From contig NZ_CM003768.1 of the NCBI RefSeq assembly GCF_001547525.1, positions 1,488,001 to 1,552,000 of the forward strand: 64,000 nucleotides of DNA, read 5' to 3'. Positions 45,244-53,306 of the stretch are shown here, in pieces. A program made the translations under genes and the position numbers. Source of the DNA: Burkholderia anthina. Its GTDB lineage: Bacteria; Pseudomonadota; Gammaproteobacteria; Burkholderiales; Burkholderiaceae. The first letter of the stretch is position 1, and the number at the start of each line of letters is the position of its first letter. The notes under the pieces were generated by a model. The model was not told the DNA's origin. It worked only from the letters and a program-made list of their open reading frames with translations, and searched no databases.

Positions 45244-48200
45244 ATGCATCTGCTGCGCACCACGCCGGGCGGCTTCGTCGACGATACGCAGGGCGTCGTC
45301 CGGATCGACCAGCAGCCGGCCGACATCGTGATCCTGAGTTCGGCCGACACGACGCTGTCGCTGCTCGCGAGCGTCGTGCCGCACTTGCCCGAAGGATTTC
45401 CGAGCGTGCGGCTCGCGAACGTCACGTTCCTGCGGCAGCCGGCGTCGGTCGATTTCTACGTCGATGACGTGCTGCGTCACGCGAAGACGGTCGTGATCGA
45501 TCATCTCGGCGGCGAAGCATACTGGCCGTACGGGATCGAGCAGGCCGTGTCGCTCGCGTCGAAGCGCGGGCAGCAGCTCGCGATGTTCTCGGGCGACCTG
45601 CAGGAGGACCCGAACCTCGTCGCGAAGAGCACGGTCAGGCCGGACCTGTGCCGGCTGTGGTGGCGCTATCTGCGCGAGGGCGGCGTGCACAACGCCGACG
45701 CGTTGCTGCGCAGCATCGCGTTTCACACGCTCGGGTTCGGCGACGAGCCCGAACCGCCGCGCCCGCTGCCGGCCGCCGCGCTGTATCACCCGGCGCGCGA
45801 CCGCGCGAGCGTCGACGACTGGCGGCCGCGCTGGACACCCGGCGCGCCGGTCGTCGCGATCCTGTTCTATCGCGCGCACTGGCAGGCCGCGAACACGGCC
45901 GTGTTCGACGCGCTGGCCGACGCGCTGATCGACGAAGGGCTGAATCCGCTGCCGATCGCGGTCACGTCGCTGAAGGACGCGGTGAGCCGCGAGGTCATCA
46001 CGCAGCTGTGCGACACGCATGGCGTCGCGCTCGTGCTGAATACCACCGCGTTCGCGGCCGGCGCGATCGACAGCCCCGAGCACGACGTGCTCGCGGGCGA
46101 CGCGCCGGTGCTGCAGGTGATTCTGTCCGGCGGCAATCGCGACGCGTGGCTCGCCGACAGCCAGGGCCTGCACGCCCGCGACATCGCGATGCACATCGCG
46201 CTGCCCGAGGTCGACGGGCGCATCGTCACGCGCGCGGTGAGCTTCAAGGGGCTCGCGTATCGTTGCCCGCATACCGAGGTCGACGTCGTGCGCTATCAGC
46301 CGGATGCCGAGCGGATCGCGTTCGTCGCGGCGCTCGCGCGCGGCTGGTGCCGGCTGCGCACACTGGATAACGCCGACAAGCGCATCGCGCTGATTCTCGC
46401 GAACTATCCGCAAAGCGAAGGGCGGATCGGCAACGGCGTCGGGCTCGACACGCCGGCCTCCGCGCTGCGCGTGCTCGCGGCGCTGCGCGACGCGGGCTAT
46501 ACGGTGGCCGACCTGCCGCCCGACGGCGATGCGCTGATCGCGCGACTCACCGAGGGCGTGACCAACGATCCCGCCGTGCGCACGCTGCGCCCCGCATTTC
46601 AGAGCTACGCGCTGACCGACTACGTCGCGCGGTTCGCGCGGCTGCCGGCCGCCGTGCGCGATGCGCTGAACGAACGGTGGGGGCCGCCCGAAGCCGATCC
46701 GACGCTGCGGCAACAGCGTTTCACGATCGCCGGCTGGCGCGCGGGCAACGTGTTCGTCGGCATCCAGCCGTCGCGCTCGCGCGACGAGAACGACTACGCG
46801 AGCTACCACGACGCCGACCTCGTGCCGCCGCACGCGTATCTCGCGTTCTATTTCTGGCTGCGCGATGTGTACCGCATCGACGCGGTCATCCACCTCGGCA
46901 AGCACGGCAACCTCGAATGGCTGCCGGGCAAGAGCGTCGCGCTGTCCGACGCGTGCTGGCCCGACCTGACGCTCGGGCCGCTGCCGCACCTGTATCCGTT
47001 CATCGTCAACGATCCGGGCGAGGGCAGCCAGGCGAAGCGCCGCGCGCAGGCCGTGATCATCGATCACCTGATGCCGCCGCTCACGCGCGCGGAAAACTAC
47101 GGGCCGCTGCAGGATCTCGAACGGCAGGTCGACGAATACTACGAAGCGCTGATGGTCGATGCGCGGCGCGCGAAGCTGCTGCGCAAGACGATCCTCGCGA
47201 CGATCGCCGAGCATCGTCTGCACGACGAGCTGAGCGTGTCGCCGCCGCGCGATGCGGGCGACGAGGATGCGCTGCTCACGCGGGTCGACGCGTGGCTGTG
47301 CGAATTGAAGGAAGCGCAGATTCGCGACGGGCTGCACGTGTTCGGCGCGTCGCCGGTCGAGCGCCAGCGGCGCGACACGCTGCTCGCGCTCGCACGTTTT
47401 CCGGTTGGCGACGGCAAGGGCGAACGGGCGGGGCTGATCGGCGCGCTCGCGCGCGATCTTGCGCTCGGCGACGCGTTCGATCCGCTCGCGGCCGACTGGG
47501 CCGCGCCGTGGACCGGGCCGCGGCCGGCCATCCTGCAGACGATCGACGCGTCGCCGTGGCGGCACGCGGGCGATACGCGCGAGCGGCTTGAACGGCTCGC
47601 GCAGCACTGGCTGGCCACTGTGTGCGGAACCGCTTCGGAGAATTCCGGTATCGACGTGCCGCCGCCCGGCGAATGGCCGCATACGCTCGCGGTGATCGAG
47701 CGCGTGCGGTCGACGCTGTTGCCCGCACTCGACGCGTGCGGCCGCGAGGAAATGCGTCAACTGCTGCGCGGGCTCGACGGGCGCTTCGTGCCGCCGGGGC
47801 CGAGCGGCTCGCCGTCGCGCGGCCGCCCCGACGTGCTGCCCACGGGCCGCAACTTCTACTCGGTCGATACGCGCGCGGTGCCGACGCAAGCCGCGTGGTC
47901 GCTCGGGCTGAAATCCGCGCAGCAACTGATCGAACGCCATCTGCAGGATCACGGCGACTATCCGCGCGCGATCGGGCTGTCGGTGTGGGGGACGGCCACG
48001 ATGCGCACCGGCGGCGACGACATCGCGCAGGCGTTCGCGCTGATCGGCGTGCGGCCGAAATGGGCGCACGGCAGCCACCGCGTGACCGACTTCGAGATCC
48101 TGCCGATCGAGATCTTCGACCGGCCGCGCATCGACGTGACGCTGCGCGTGTCGGGCTTCTTCCGCGACGCGTTTCCGAACCTGATGCATCTGTTCGACGC

Positions 48201-49053
48201 GGCCGTGCAGGCCGTTGCCGCGCTCGACGAGCCGGAGGAGCTGAACCCGATCCGCGCGCGCATCGAGCGCGAACGCGAGAAGTGGGTCGCACAGGGCATG
48301 GCGCCCGACGACGCGCGGCGCCGCGCCGGCTGGCGCGTGTTCGGCGCGCGGCCGGGTAGTTACGGCGCGGGCCTGCAGGATCTGATCGACCAGCGCCGCT
48401 GGCAGACGGACGCCGATCTCGCCGATGCCTACCGTCAATGGGGCGGCCACGCATACGCGCAGAACAGCGCGGGCGACGCGGCGGCCGACGTGTTCGGCGA
48501 GCGGCTCGCGACGATCGACGTCGTCGTGCAGAACCAGGACAGCCGCGAGCACGACATCCTCGATTCGAACGACTACTACCAGTTCCAGGGCGGGATGACG
48601 GCGGCCGTGCGCCATCTGTCGGGGCAGCAGCCGAGCATCTATCACGGCGACCATGCGAACCCGGTCGCGCCGAAAATGCGCACGCTGCGCGAGGAAATCG
48701 CGCGCGTGATCCGCTCGCGCGTCGTCAACCCGAAATGGCTCGACGGCGTGAAGCGTCACGGCTACAAGGGCGCGGCCGAGCTGGCCGCGACCGTCGACTA
48801 CCTGTACGGCTATGACGCGACCGCGCGCGTGCTGTCCGATCACCAGTACGCGCTCGTCGCGGACGCGTACCTGTTCGACGACGCCACCCGCGCGTTCCTC
48901 GAACGGCACAACCCGAAGGCGCTGCACGGCATCTGCGAACGCTTCGTCGAAGCGATGCAGCGCGGGCTGTGGCAGCAGCCGGGCCCTTATCGCGAGCGGA
49001 TCGAGGCGGTCTGGCTCGCCAGCGAACAACGCCAGGAAGGAGGACCGCGATGA
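45244..49053 (+). CDS. cobN: Aerobic cobaltochelatase large subunit CobN
   Basis: This 1269-residue CobN/BchH-family protein is the catalytic subunit that inserts Co(II) into hydrogenobyrinic acid a,c-diamide. Typical segments are 'HLGGEAYWPYGIEQ' near 85-100, 'IHLGKHGNLEWLPGKSVAL' near 550, 'GEGSQAKRRAQAVIIDHLMPP' near 595, 'RIDVTLRVSGFFRDAFPN' near 965 and 'SNDYYQFQGGMTAAV' near 1105. The length is within the usual range. It is followed in a 4-base overlap by the ATPase subunit gene, the arrangement of ChlID-type cobalt chelatases that lack CobS/CobT. Confidence 0.96.
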   Translation: MHLLRTTPGGFVDDTQGVVRIDQQPADIVILSSADTTLSLLASVVPHLPEGFPSVRLANVTFLRQPASVDFYVDDVLRHAKTVVIDHLGGEAYWPYGIEQAVSLASKRGQQLAMFSGDLQEDPNLVAKSTVRPDLCRLWWRYLREGGVHNADALLRSIAFHTLGFGDEPEPPRPLPAAALYHPARDRASVDDWRPRWTPGAPVVAILFYRAHWQAANTAVFDALADALIDEGLNPLPIAVTSLKDAVSREVITQLCDTHGVALVLNTTAFAAGAIDSPEHDVLAGDAPVLQVILSGGNRDAWLADSQGLHARDIAMHIALPEVDGRIVTRAVSFKGLAYRCPHTEVDVVRYQPDAERIAFVAALARGWCRLRTLDNADKRIALILANYPQSEGRIGNGVGLDTPASALRVLAALRDAGYTVADLPPDGDALIARLTEGVTNDPAVRTLRPAFQSYALTDYVARFARLPAAVRDALNERWGPPEADPTLRQQRFTIAGWRAGNVFVGIQPSRSRDENDYASYHDADLVPPHAYLAFYFWLRDVYRIDAVIHLGKHGNLEWLPGKSVALSDACWPDLTLGPLPHLYPFIVNDPGEGSQAKRRAQAVIIDHLMPPLTRAENYGPLQDLERQVDEYYEALMVDARRAKLLRKTILATIAEHRLHDELSVSPPRDAGDEDALLTRVDAWLCELKEAQIRDGLHVFGASPVERQRRDTLLALARFPVGDGKGERAGLIGALARDLALGDAFDPLAADWAAPWTGPRPAILQTIDASPWRHAGDTRERLERLAQHWLATVCGTASENSGIDVPPPGEWPHTLAVIERVRSTLLPALDACGREEMRQLLRGLDGRFVPPGPSGSPSRGRPDVLPTGRNFYSVDTRAVPTQAAWSLGLKSAQQLIERHLQDHGDYPRAIGLSVWGTATMRTGGDDIAQAFALIGVRPKWAHGSHRVTDFEILPIEIFDRPRIDVTLRVSGFFRDAFPNLMHLFDAAVQAVAALDEPEELNPIRARIEREREKWVAQGMAPDDARRRAGWRVFGARPGSYGAGLQDLIDQRRWQTDADLADAYRQWGGHAYAQNSAGDAAADVFGERLATIDVVVQNQDSREHDILDSNDYYQFQGGMTAAVRHLSGQQPSIYHGDHANPVAPKMRTLREEIARVIRSRVVNPKWLDGVKRHGYKGAAELAATVDYLYGYDATARVLSDHQYALVADAYLFDDATRAFLERHNPKALHGICERFVEAMQRGLWQQPGPYRERIEAVWLASEQRQEGGPR

Positions 49054-50132
49054 CCGATCCGACGATGCACCGCGCCCGCGCGGTTTTTCCGTTTGCGGCG
49101 CTCGTCGCGCAGGACGCATTGCAGCAGGCGCTGCTGCTCGCCGCGATCGACCCGTCGATCGGCGGCGTGCTCGTCAGCGGCCCGCGCGGCACCGCGAAAT
49201 CGACGGCCGCGCGCGGCCTCGCGGAGCTGTTGCCGGAAGGGCAGTTCGTCACGCTGCCGCTGTCGGCGAGCGACGAGCAGGTGACGGGCACGCTCGATCT
49301 CGCGCATGCGCTCGCCGAAAACGGCGTGCGCTTCCGGCCGGGTCTGCTGGCTCGCGCGCATCTCGGCGTGCTGTACGTCGACGAAGTCAACCTGCTTGCC
49401 GACGGGCTCGTCGATACGCTGCTCGACGTCGCCGCGAGCGGCGTGAACATCGTCGAGCGCGATGGCGTGTCGCACGCGCACGACGCGCGGTTCGTGCTGG
49501 TCGGCACGATGAATCCCGAGGAGGGCGAGCTACGCCCGCAGTTGCTCGACCGCTTCGGGCTGATGGTCGCACTCGAGAACTGCTTCGACGCTGGGCAGCG
49601 CGAGCGGATCGTGAAGGCGCGTCTTGCGTTCGATCTCGATCCGGACGCGTTTCGCGCGCGTCACGCGGTTGCCCAGCGGGAACTCGCGGACCGGATTCAC
49701 GCGGCGCGCGCCCGGCTGCCGGCGCTGGATTTCGACGATGCGGTTCATGCACGCGTCAGCGCGCTGTGCATCGATGCGGCCGTCGACGGGTTGCGCGCCG
49801 ATCTCGTGATGCTGCGCGCCGCGCGCGCGCTGGCCGCGCTGGAGCAGGCCGACGCGGTGACGGTGTCGCACGTGGAGCGCGTGGCCGAAGCCGTCCTGCG
49901 GCACCGGCGCCATGCGGAGCCGCCGCATCAGTCGCCGCGCCAGTCGTCGCAACACGGCGGCGAACGCGACGATCGTTCGCCGCCGGATACGCGCCAGCAG
50001 CCCGGCGACCGATCGGGCGAAACACAGGCCGGCGCGTCGGCATCGCAGGGCGACTGGGGTTACCTGCCACCCGAACCGGCCGGGCTGCGCGACGTGAAAG
50101 GCGTGGTGCCGCTGCCGCTAAAAAAACGCTGA
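49050..50132 (+). CDS. Cobalt/magnesium-chelatase-type AAA+ ATPase subunit (ChlI-like; zero-frame product)
   Basis: This 360-residue AAA+ protein has Walker A 'SGPRGTAKST' (about residues 43-52), Walker B 'GVLYVDEVNLL' and sensor/arginine-finger region 'GTMNPEEGELRPQLLDRFG'. The arrangement matches ChlI/BchI and the N-terminal part of ChlD. The last 60 residues are a Pro/Gln/Ser-rich acidic linker, as found before the VWA domain in ChlD. The frame ends just after a run of seven A's in 'PLPLKKR*'. The linker and the missing VWA domain suggest that this is the short product of a two-product gene (see 50120-50180). It overlaps cobN by 4 bases (ATGA). Confidence 0.92.
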   Translation: MTDPTMHRARAVFPFAALVAQDALQQALLLAAIDPSIGGVLVSGPRGTAKSTAARGLAELLPEGQFVTLPLSASDEQVTGTLDLAHALAENGVRFRPGLLARAHLGVLYVDEVNLLADGLVDTLLDVAASGVNIVERDGVSHAHDARFVLVGTMNPEEGELRPQLLDRFGLMVALENCFDAGQRERIVKARLAFDLDPDAFRARHAVAQRELADRIHAARARLPALDFDDAVHARVSALCIDAAVDGLRADLVMLRAARALAALEQADAVTVSHVERVAEAVLRHRRHAEPPHQSPRQSSQHGGERDDRSPPDTRQQPGDRSGETQAGASASQGDWGYLPPEPAGLRDVKGVVPLPLKKR

Positions 50133-50180
50133 GCCATCGAGCCGGCGCCGCCGCGAACGCGATTCGCGGTCCTCGATGGC
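50120..50180 (+). other. Probable programmed -1 frameshift signal (slippery A7 plus stem-loop)
   Basis: Seven consecutive A's (50120-50126) in CTA AAA AAA CGC TGA allow a -1 slip just before the stop codon. Six bases later a perfect 9-base inverted repeat begins: GCCATCGAG (50133-50141) pairs with CTCGATGGC (50172-50180). Inside it lies a perfect 7-base hairpin, CCGCGAA (50151-50157) with TTCGCGG (50163-50169). Slippery run, short spacer and downstream structure are the classic layout. A -1 shift joins the ATPase frame to the VWA frame at 50126, giving a 586-residue ChlD-like protein. Confidence 0.8.
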
Positions 50181-50809
50181 AATCAGGCGCAGCGGCGCGC
50201 GTGCCGGGTACGTTGCGTGCCGGCACGGCCGTCGCGTGGCCGGCGACGCTCGCCGCGAAACGCGGAAGTCCGCTGCATCGCGACCATCTGCGCTTCGCGA
50301 AACGCGCGGGCACGCCGCACGCGCTGCATTGCTTCGTGCTGGATTGTTCGGCGTCGATGCTGTCGCACGAGCGGCTCGCGCTCGCGAAGGGGCTGATCGT
50401 CGCGTATTTCGATCAGGCCGCGCGTGAGCGTGCCGAAACCGCGCTGGTCTGCTTCGGCGGCAACGGCGCCGCGCGGCGCTTCGGCCCGGCCGTGCCGCGC
50501 TGGTGGAATGCGCGCTGGCTCGAGCCGGTCGACGGCGGCGGCGGCACGCCGCTGGCGGACGGCATCGCGGCCGCCGCGCAGTTGCTCGCCCGCGCGGCGC
50601 GGCGCGAACCGGCCAGGCAGCGCTGGCTGTGGGTGCTGTCCGACGGGCGCACGCGCGAGATGCCGGCCAGACCCGCGGCAGCCGATCACGTCGTGTTCGT
50701 CGACTTCGACGATGCGGCCGTGCGGATCGGGCAGGGCCCGCGGCTTGCCGCGGCGTGGGGCGCGCAGTGGGTGACGGCCGACGCGCTTCGCACGGATCTC
50801 GCGGGCTGA
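50126..50809 (+). CDS. VWA (MIDAS) part of chelatase subunit, read by -1 frameshift
   Basis: This frame encodes a von Willebrand A domain with an intact MIDAS: 'VLDCSASML' (DxSxS), Thr in 'GGGTPLADG' and Asp in '[10 protein letters not shown]'. This is the integrin-type domain of ChlD/BchD/CobT. No ATG exists in this frame near the beginning; the only plausible independent start is GTG 50201, with no good ribosome site. Continuing the ATPase frame through the A7 slip at 50120-50126 adds 227 residues (linker plus VWA) to 359 residues of ATPase. That equals the normal size and order of a ChlD medium subunit. It works with CobN and the short ATPase in cobalt insertion. Confidence 0.8.
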   Translation, partial: TLSHRAGAAANAIRGPRWQSGAAARVPGTLRAGTAVAWPATLAAKRGSPLHRDHLRFAKRAGTPHALHCFVLDCSASMLSHERLALAKGLIVAYFDQAARERAETALVCFGGNGAARRFGPAVPRWWNARWLEPVDGGGGTPLADGIAAAAQLLARAARREPARQRWLWVLSDGRTREMPARPAAADHVVFVDFDDAAVRIGQGPRLAAAWGAQWVTADALRTDLAG

Positions 50810-50870
50810 TGGCCGCCCGGCGGTGCGCTATGATCACCGTTTCCGCTTCTGCTCCCTGGAAACTCCCGCC

Positions 50871-51323
50871 ATGCAAGTATTGGTCGATGCCGACGCGTGT
50901 CCCGCCGTCATCAAGGACATGCTGTTTCGCGCCGCGCGTCGTGCCGAAATCTGCGTGACGCTGGTCGCGAACCAGTTTCTGCGCACGCCGCCGTCGCCGT
51001 TCATCAAGGCCGTGCAGGTGCCGGCCGGCTTCGACGTGGCCGATGCGCGCATCGTCGAGCTGGCGGAAGCCGGCGACCTCGTGATCACCGCCGACATCCC
51101 GCTGGCCGCCGCGGTGCTCGAAAAGGGCGCGCATGCGCTCGACCCGCGCGGCAACTGGTTCAGCCGCGAAAACATCGAGGAGCGCCTGTCGACGCGCGCG
51201 ATGATGGACCAGTTGCGCAGCGCGGGCATCGACACGGGCGGCCCGGCGCCATTCAGCGCACGCGACGGCAAGGCATTCGCATCGCAGCTCGACCGTTTTC
51301 TGGCGCGGCACGGCAGGCCGTAA
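50871..51323 (+). CDS. YaiI/YqxD family protein (DUF188)
   Basis: This 150-residue protein begins with the family signature '[18 protein letters not shown]' and contains '[20 protein letters not shown]', '[25 protein letters not shown]' and '[17 protein letters not shown]'. The acidic residues near the start fit a PIN-like nuclease fold, but the function of the family is not established. The ATG at 50871 gives the conserved N-terminus; it lies 61 bases after the chelatase gene. It may be read from the same or a nearby promoter. Confidence 0.93.
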   Translation: MQVLVDADACPAVIKDMLFRAARRAEICVTLVANQFLRTPPSPFIKAVQVPAGFDVADARIVELAEAGDLVITADIPLAAAVLEKGAHALDPRGNWFSRENIEERLSTRAMMDQLRSAGIDTGGPAPFSARDGKAFASQLDRFLARHGRP

Positions 51324-51408
51324 CGACACGTCGGCGCCCCCGCCGGGATGCAGGTTTGCGCCGACGCTGCTATCGTGTGGCGCGAACCCCCAGCACAGGA
51401 GCGCACGC

Positions 51409-51981
51409 GTGTCACCGACCCAACTTCTCGTTCCGACGTACACCCAGATGCTCCGCGCGCAGTCCGCGTGGCTCGACAAGGCCGTCGCGCCCCGGCAAGC
51501 CGCGGGCGAGGAACCCGACGCGGCGATGACGCTGAGGCTGGCGCCCGACATGTATCCGCTCGCCGCCCAGGTGCGTTTCTCGTGTTTCCAGGCGATGGAG
51601 CCGGTCCACCGGCTGCGTGGCGAGCCGCTGCCGGCTGCCTTGCTGGCGCTGCGCGAGGCCGGCTGGAACGCCGATGCGCAACCGGGCTCGCCGGCCGACG
51701 CGCAGGCGATCATCGCCGGCACGCTCGCCTTTCTCGGCGAACTCGCGCCCGATGCGCTCGACGGCGGCGCGGCGCTGCCGATCTCGCTCGAGCTGCCGAA
51801 CGGGACCGCGTTCGACATGACGGGCGAACAGTACGCGCGCGACTGGGCGCTGCCGCAGTTCTACTTTCACGCGATCGCCGCGTACGCGATCCTGCGCCAT
51901 CACGGCGTCGAGCTCGGCAAGGCCGATTACGTGCCGCACATGCTCGCGTACGTGCGGCCGGGCACGATTCCGCAAGGCTGA
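51409..51981 (+). CDS. DUF1993 family protein
   Basis: This 190-residue protein starts at GTG 51409, preceded by CAGGAG at 51395-51400. It fits the DUF1993 family, related to the DinB-like four-helix fold: 'TYTQMLRAQSAWLDKAV', 'DMYPLAAQVRFSCFQAMEP', 'FDMTGEQYARDWALPQFYFHAIAAYAIL' and 'RHHGVELGKADYVPHM'. Biochemical function is not known. It stands alone between small unrelated genes and no regulation is visible. Confidence 0.85.
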   Translation: MSPTQLLVPTYTQMLRAQSAWLDKAVAPRQAAGEEPDAAMTLRLAPDMYPLAAQVRFSCFQAMEPVHRLRGEPLPAALLALREAGWNADAQPGSPADAQAIIAGTLAFLGELAPDALDGGAALPISLELPNGTAFDMTGEQYARDWALPQFYFHAIAAYAILRHHGVELGKADYVPHMLAYVRPGTIPQG

Positions 51982-52011
51982 GCGGGCCATCCCGGGGCGG
52001 CGCGAAGCGAC

Positions 52012-52338
52012 ATGACGCGCGCACTGTTCATCTGCAGCCGCAACCGGCTGCGCAGCCCGACGGCCGAAGCGGTATTCGCCGCGTGGCCGGGCATCGAGAC
52101 CGATTCCGCGTGCCTCGCGCCCGATGCGGACGCGCGGCTCACCGCCGAGCAGCTCGACTGGGCGGACATCGTGTTCGTGATGGAGCGCGCACACAAGGCG
52201 CGACTGTCCGCGCAATTCGGCGCGCATCTGAAGCACCGGAAGATCGTCTGCCTCGACATCCCCGACCGCTACGCGTTCATGCAGCCCGAACTCGTCGCGC
52301 TGCTCGAACGCAAGGCCGGCCCGTTCCTGCGCGCGTAA
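52012..52338 (+). CDS. Small low-molecular-weight phosphatase-like protein
   Basis: This 108-residue protein begins 'MTRALFICSRNRLRSPTAE', carrying the C-x5-R-S/T active-site loop (Cys8, Arg14, Ser15) of low-molecular-weight protein tyrosine phosphatases. It also has 'WADIVFVMERAHKARL' and 'KIVCLDIPDRYAFMQPEL'. The second half is shorter than in classical enzymes, as in the group usually called predicted protein tyrosine phosphatases. The substrate is unknown. It starts 30 bases after the DUF1993 gene and may be co-transcribed. Confidence 0.87.
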   Translation: MTRALFICSRNRLRSPTAEAVFAAWPGIETDSACLAPDADARLTAEQLDWADIVFVMERAHKARLSAQFGAHLKHRKIVCLDIPDRYAFMQPELVALLERKAGPFLRA

Positions 52339-52411
52339 TCGCCGCGGTCGGTACCCGAGCCCGAGCCGGCGTCGACCTCGGCGAAGCGGCTCGCTCGTGC
52401 ACTCTGAAAAA

Positions 52412-52714
52412 CAGTCGAGCCGCAGCAGTTCGATGATCTCGCGCGTCGGTACGCTCGCCCGAGCGTGTCGAGCCGGTCGACGGTGAATCACATGCAGCGC
52501 GCGATCTCGTTGCTCGCGCACGGCGTCAGGTTCGCCGGCACGTCGGCCAGACCACCAACACGTGACGCAGCTTCGTCAGGCCGCCGAACCGCACCACGTA
52601 GTCGAGCGCGAGCCCCTCCAGCCGCGTTTGCTCCGCAAGCTCCCGCTGCGCGGCTTCGAGCGGCGTGTCGAGCGCCGGCCGGCGGCGACGGCATGCAGGC
52701 CGCCGCACCGACGT
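52412..52714 (-). pseudogene. Frameshifted Nudix hydrolase remnant
   Basis: On the minus strand one frame gives 'DTPLEAAQRELAEQTRLEG', a decayed Nudix box in which the usual RELxEExG reads RELAEQTRL, followed by 'VVRFGGLTKLRHVLVVW'. After a shift the next frame gives 'GLADVPANLTPCASNEIARCM', then a stop. A further shift gives 'ASVPTREIIELLRLDCF'. These pieces follow the order of a Nudix hydrolase (box, EIxRC strand, C-terminal helix). The first 40 residues are missing and key acidic residues are lost, so this is a dead gene. Confidence 0.72.
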
Positions 52715-52768
52715 GACCGGCCGTTCGTGACCGTTCCATGCGCCGCGGTCGCGCCCACGGACGACAGT

Positions 52769-53029
52769 TCACGCGTGCGTGTAGATTCCGCTGCGCGCGG
52801 GTTTCGCCCGGCGCGAATGGCGGCGCTTGTCAACGGCACGCCGGTGATGACGCGCCGGCGCGGTGACGTGCCGGCGCGCGGGCGCGGGCCGCGCGGCCGG
52901 CCCCGCAGCATGCGGCGCGGCGCCCGGCATCCCCGTTTGTCCCTCGCCGAAGTGGAAAGTCTGGTTCTGCGCGTGCGCGACGCCCAGCGACGACACCAGC
53001 ACGAGGGCCGCCAGCCACAACCGTTTCAT
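52769..53029 (-). CDS. Small exported hypothetical protein
   Basis: This 86-residue protein has a textbook signal peptide ('MKRLWLAALVLVSSLGVAHA', then QNQTF) and a mature part rich in His, Arg, Pro and Ala ('PAPARRHVTAPARHHRRAV'). A purine-rich AAGGCGA precedes the ATG at 53029 by about 8 bases. I do not recognise a family. The basic His-rich tail could bind metal, nucleic acid or surfaces, but this is speculation. It is divergent from the CoA-transferase operon and shares the intergenic region 53030-53306 with it. Confidence 0.65.
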   Translation of the reverse strand: MKRLWLAALVLVSSLGVAHAQNQTFHFGEGQTGMPGAAPHAAGPAARPAPARRHVTAPARHHRRAVDKRRHSRRAKPARSGIYTHA

Positions 53030-53182
53030 GAATATTTCGCCTTGTATGGATAGGGATGAACGTTGCCCACCAGCTTAGCGAAGCGCAAGGCGCCACCGCA
53101 ACCGGCGCGCGTTCGGTGTCATCCCCACTTGCACGCGACGGCGTGATCCGGACGGCAAGCGGGTCCATCCGGGCTTGACAAC

Positions 53183-53224
53183 ATAATTCGTGAGTGTGAA
53201 TATAAATTCACGCACAAGAATTAT
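53183..53224 (+). promoter_or_regulatory. Promoter with long dyad upstream of the CoA-transferase operon
   Basis: A 42-base imperfect dyad runs from ATAATTC (53183-53189) to GAATTAT (53218-53224) and is centred on GTGAATATAAATTCAC (53196-53211), whose arms are perfect. A TTGACA -35 lies at 53175-53180, and TATAAA or GAATAT is a possible -10 inside the dyad. The stretch is AT-rich. It is a good candidate operator, most likely for the IclR-type regulator encoded at 57139 as the last gene of the same cluster. Confidence 0.68.
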
Positions 53225-53306
53225 TTATCGAATCCGGACTGGCCGCGCGCAAGCGCCGGCCCACCGGAACCGGCAGTCCGATCGACCGGAACCAGGAGCG
53301 AGACGC

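Noticed and set aside
44155..49119. A 1654-codon open frame on the minus strand across cobW-cobN
   Set aside because: It has no recognisable domain and an Arg-rich composition, and it mirrors well-supported genes on the other strand.
50201..50809. VWA gene translated independently from GTG 50201
   Set aside because: No convincing ribosome site, and the slippery A7 run plus perfect stem explain expression better. Kept only as an alternative.
53190..53306. Extended start of the CoA-transferase
   Set aside because: The extra 39 codons lie in the operator dyad and leader and have no family similarity; ATG 53307 has a good ribosome site.
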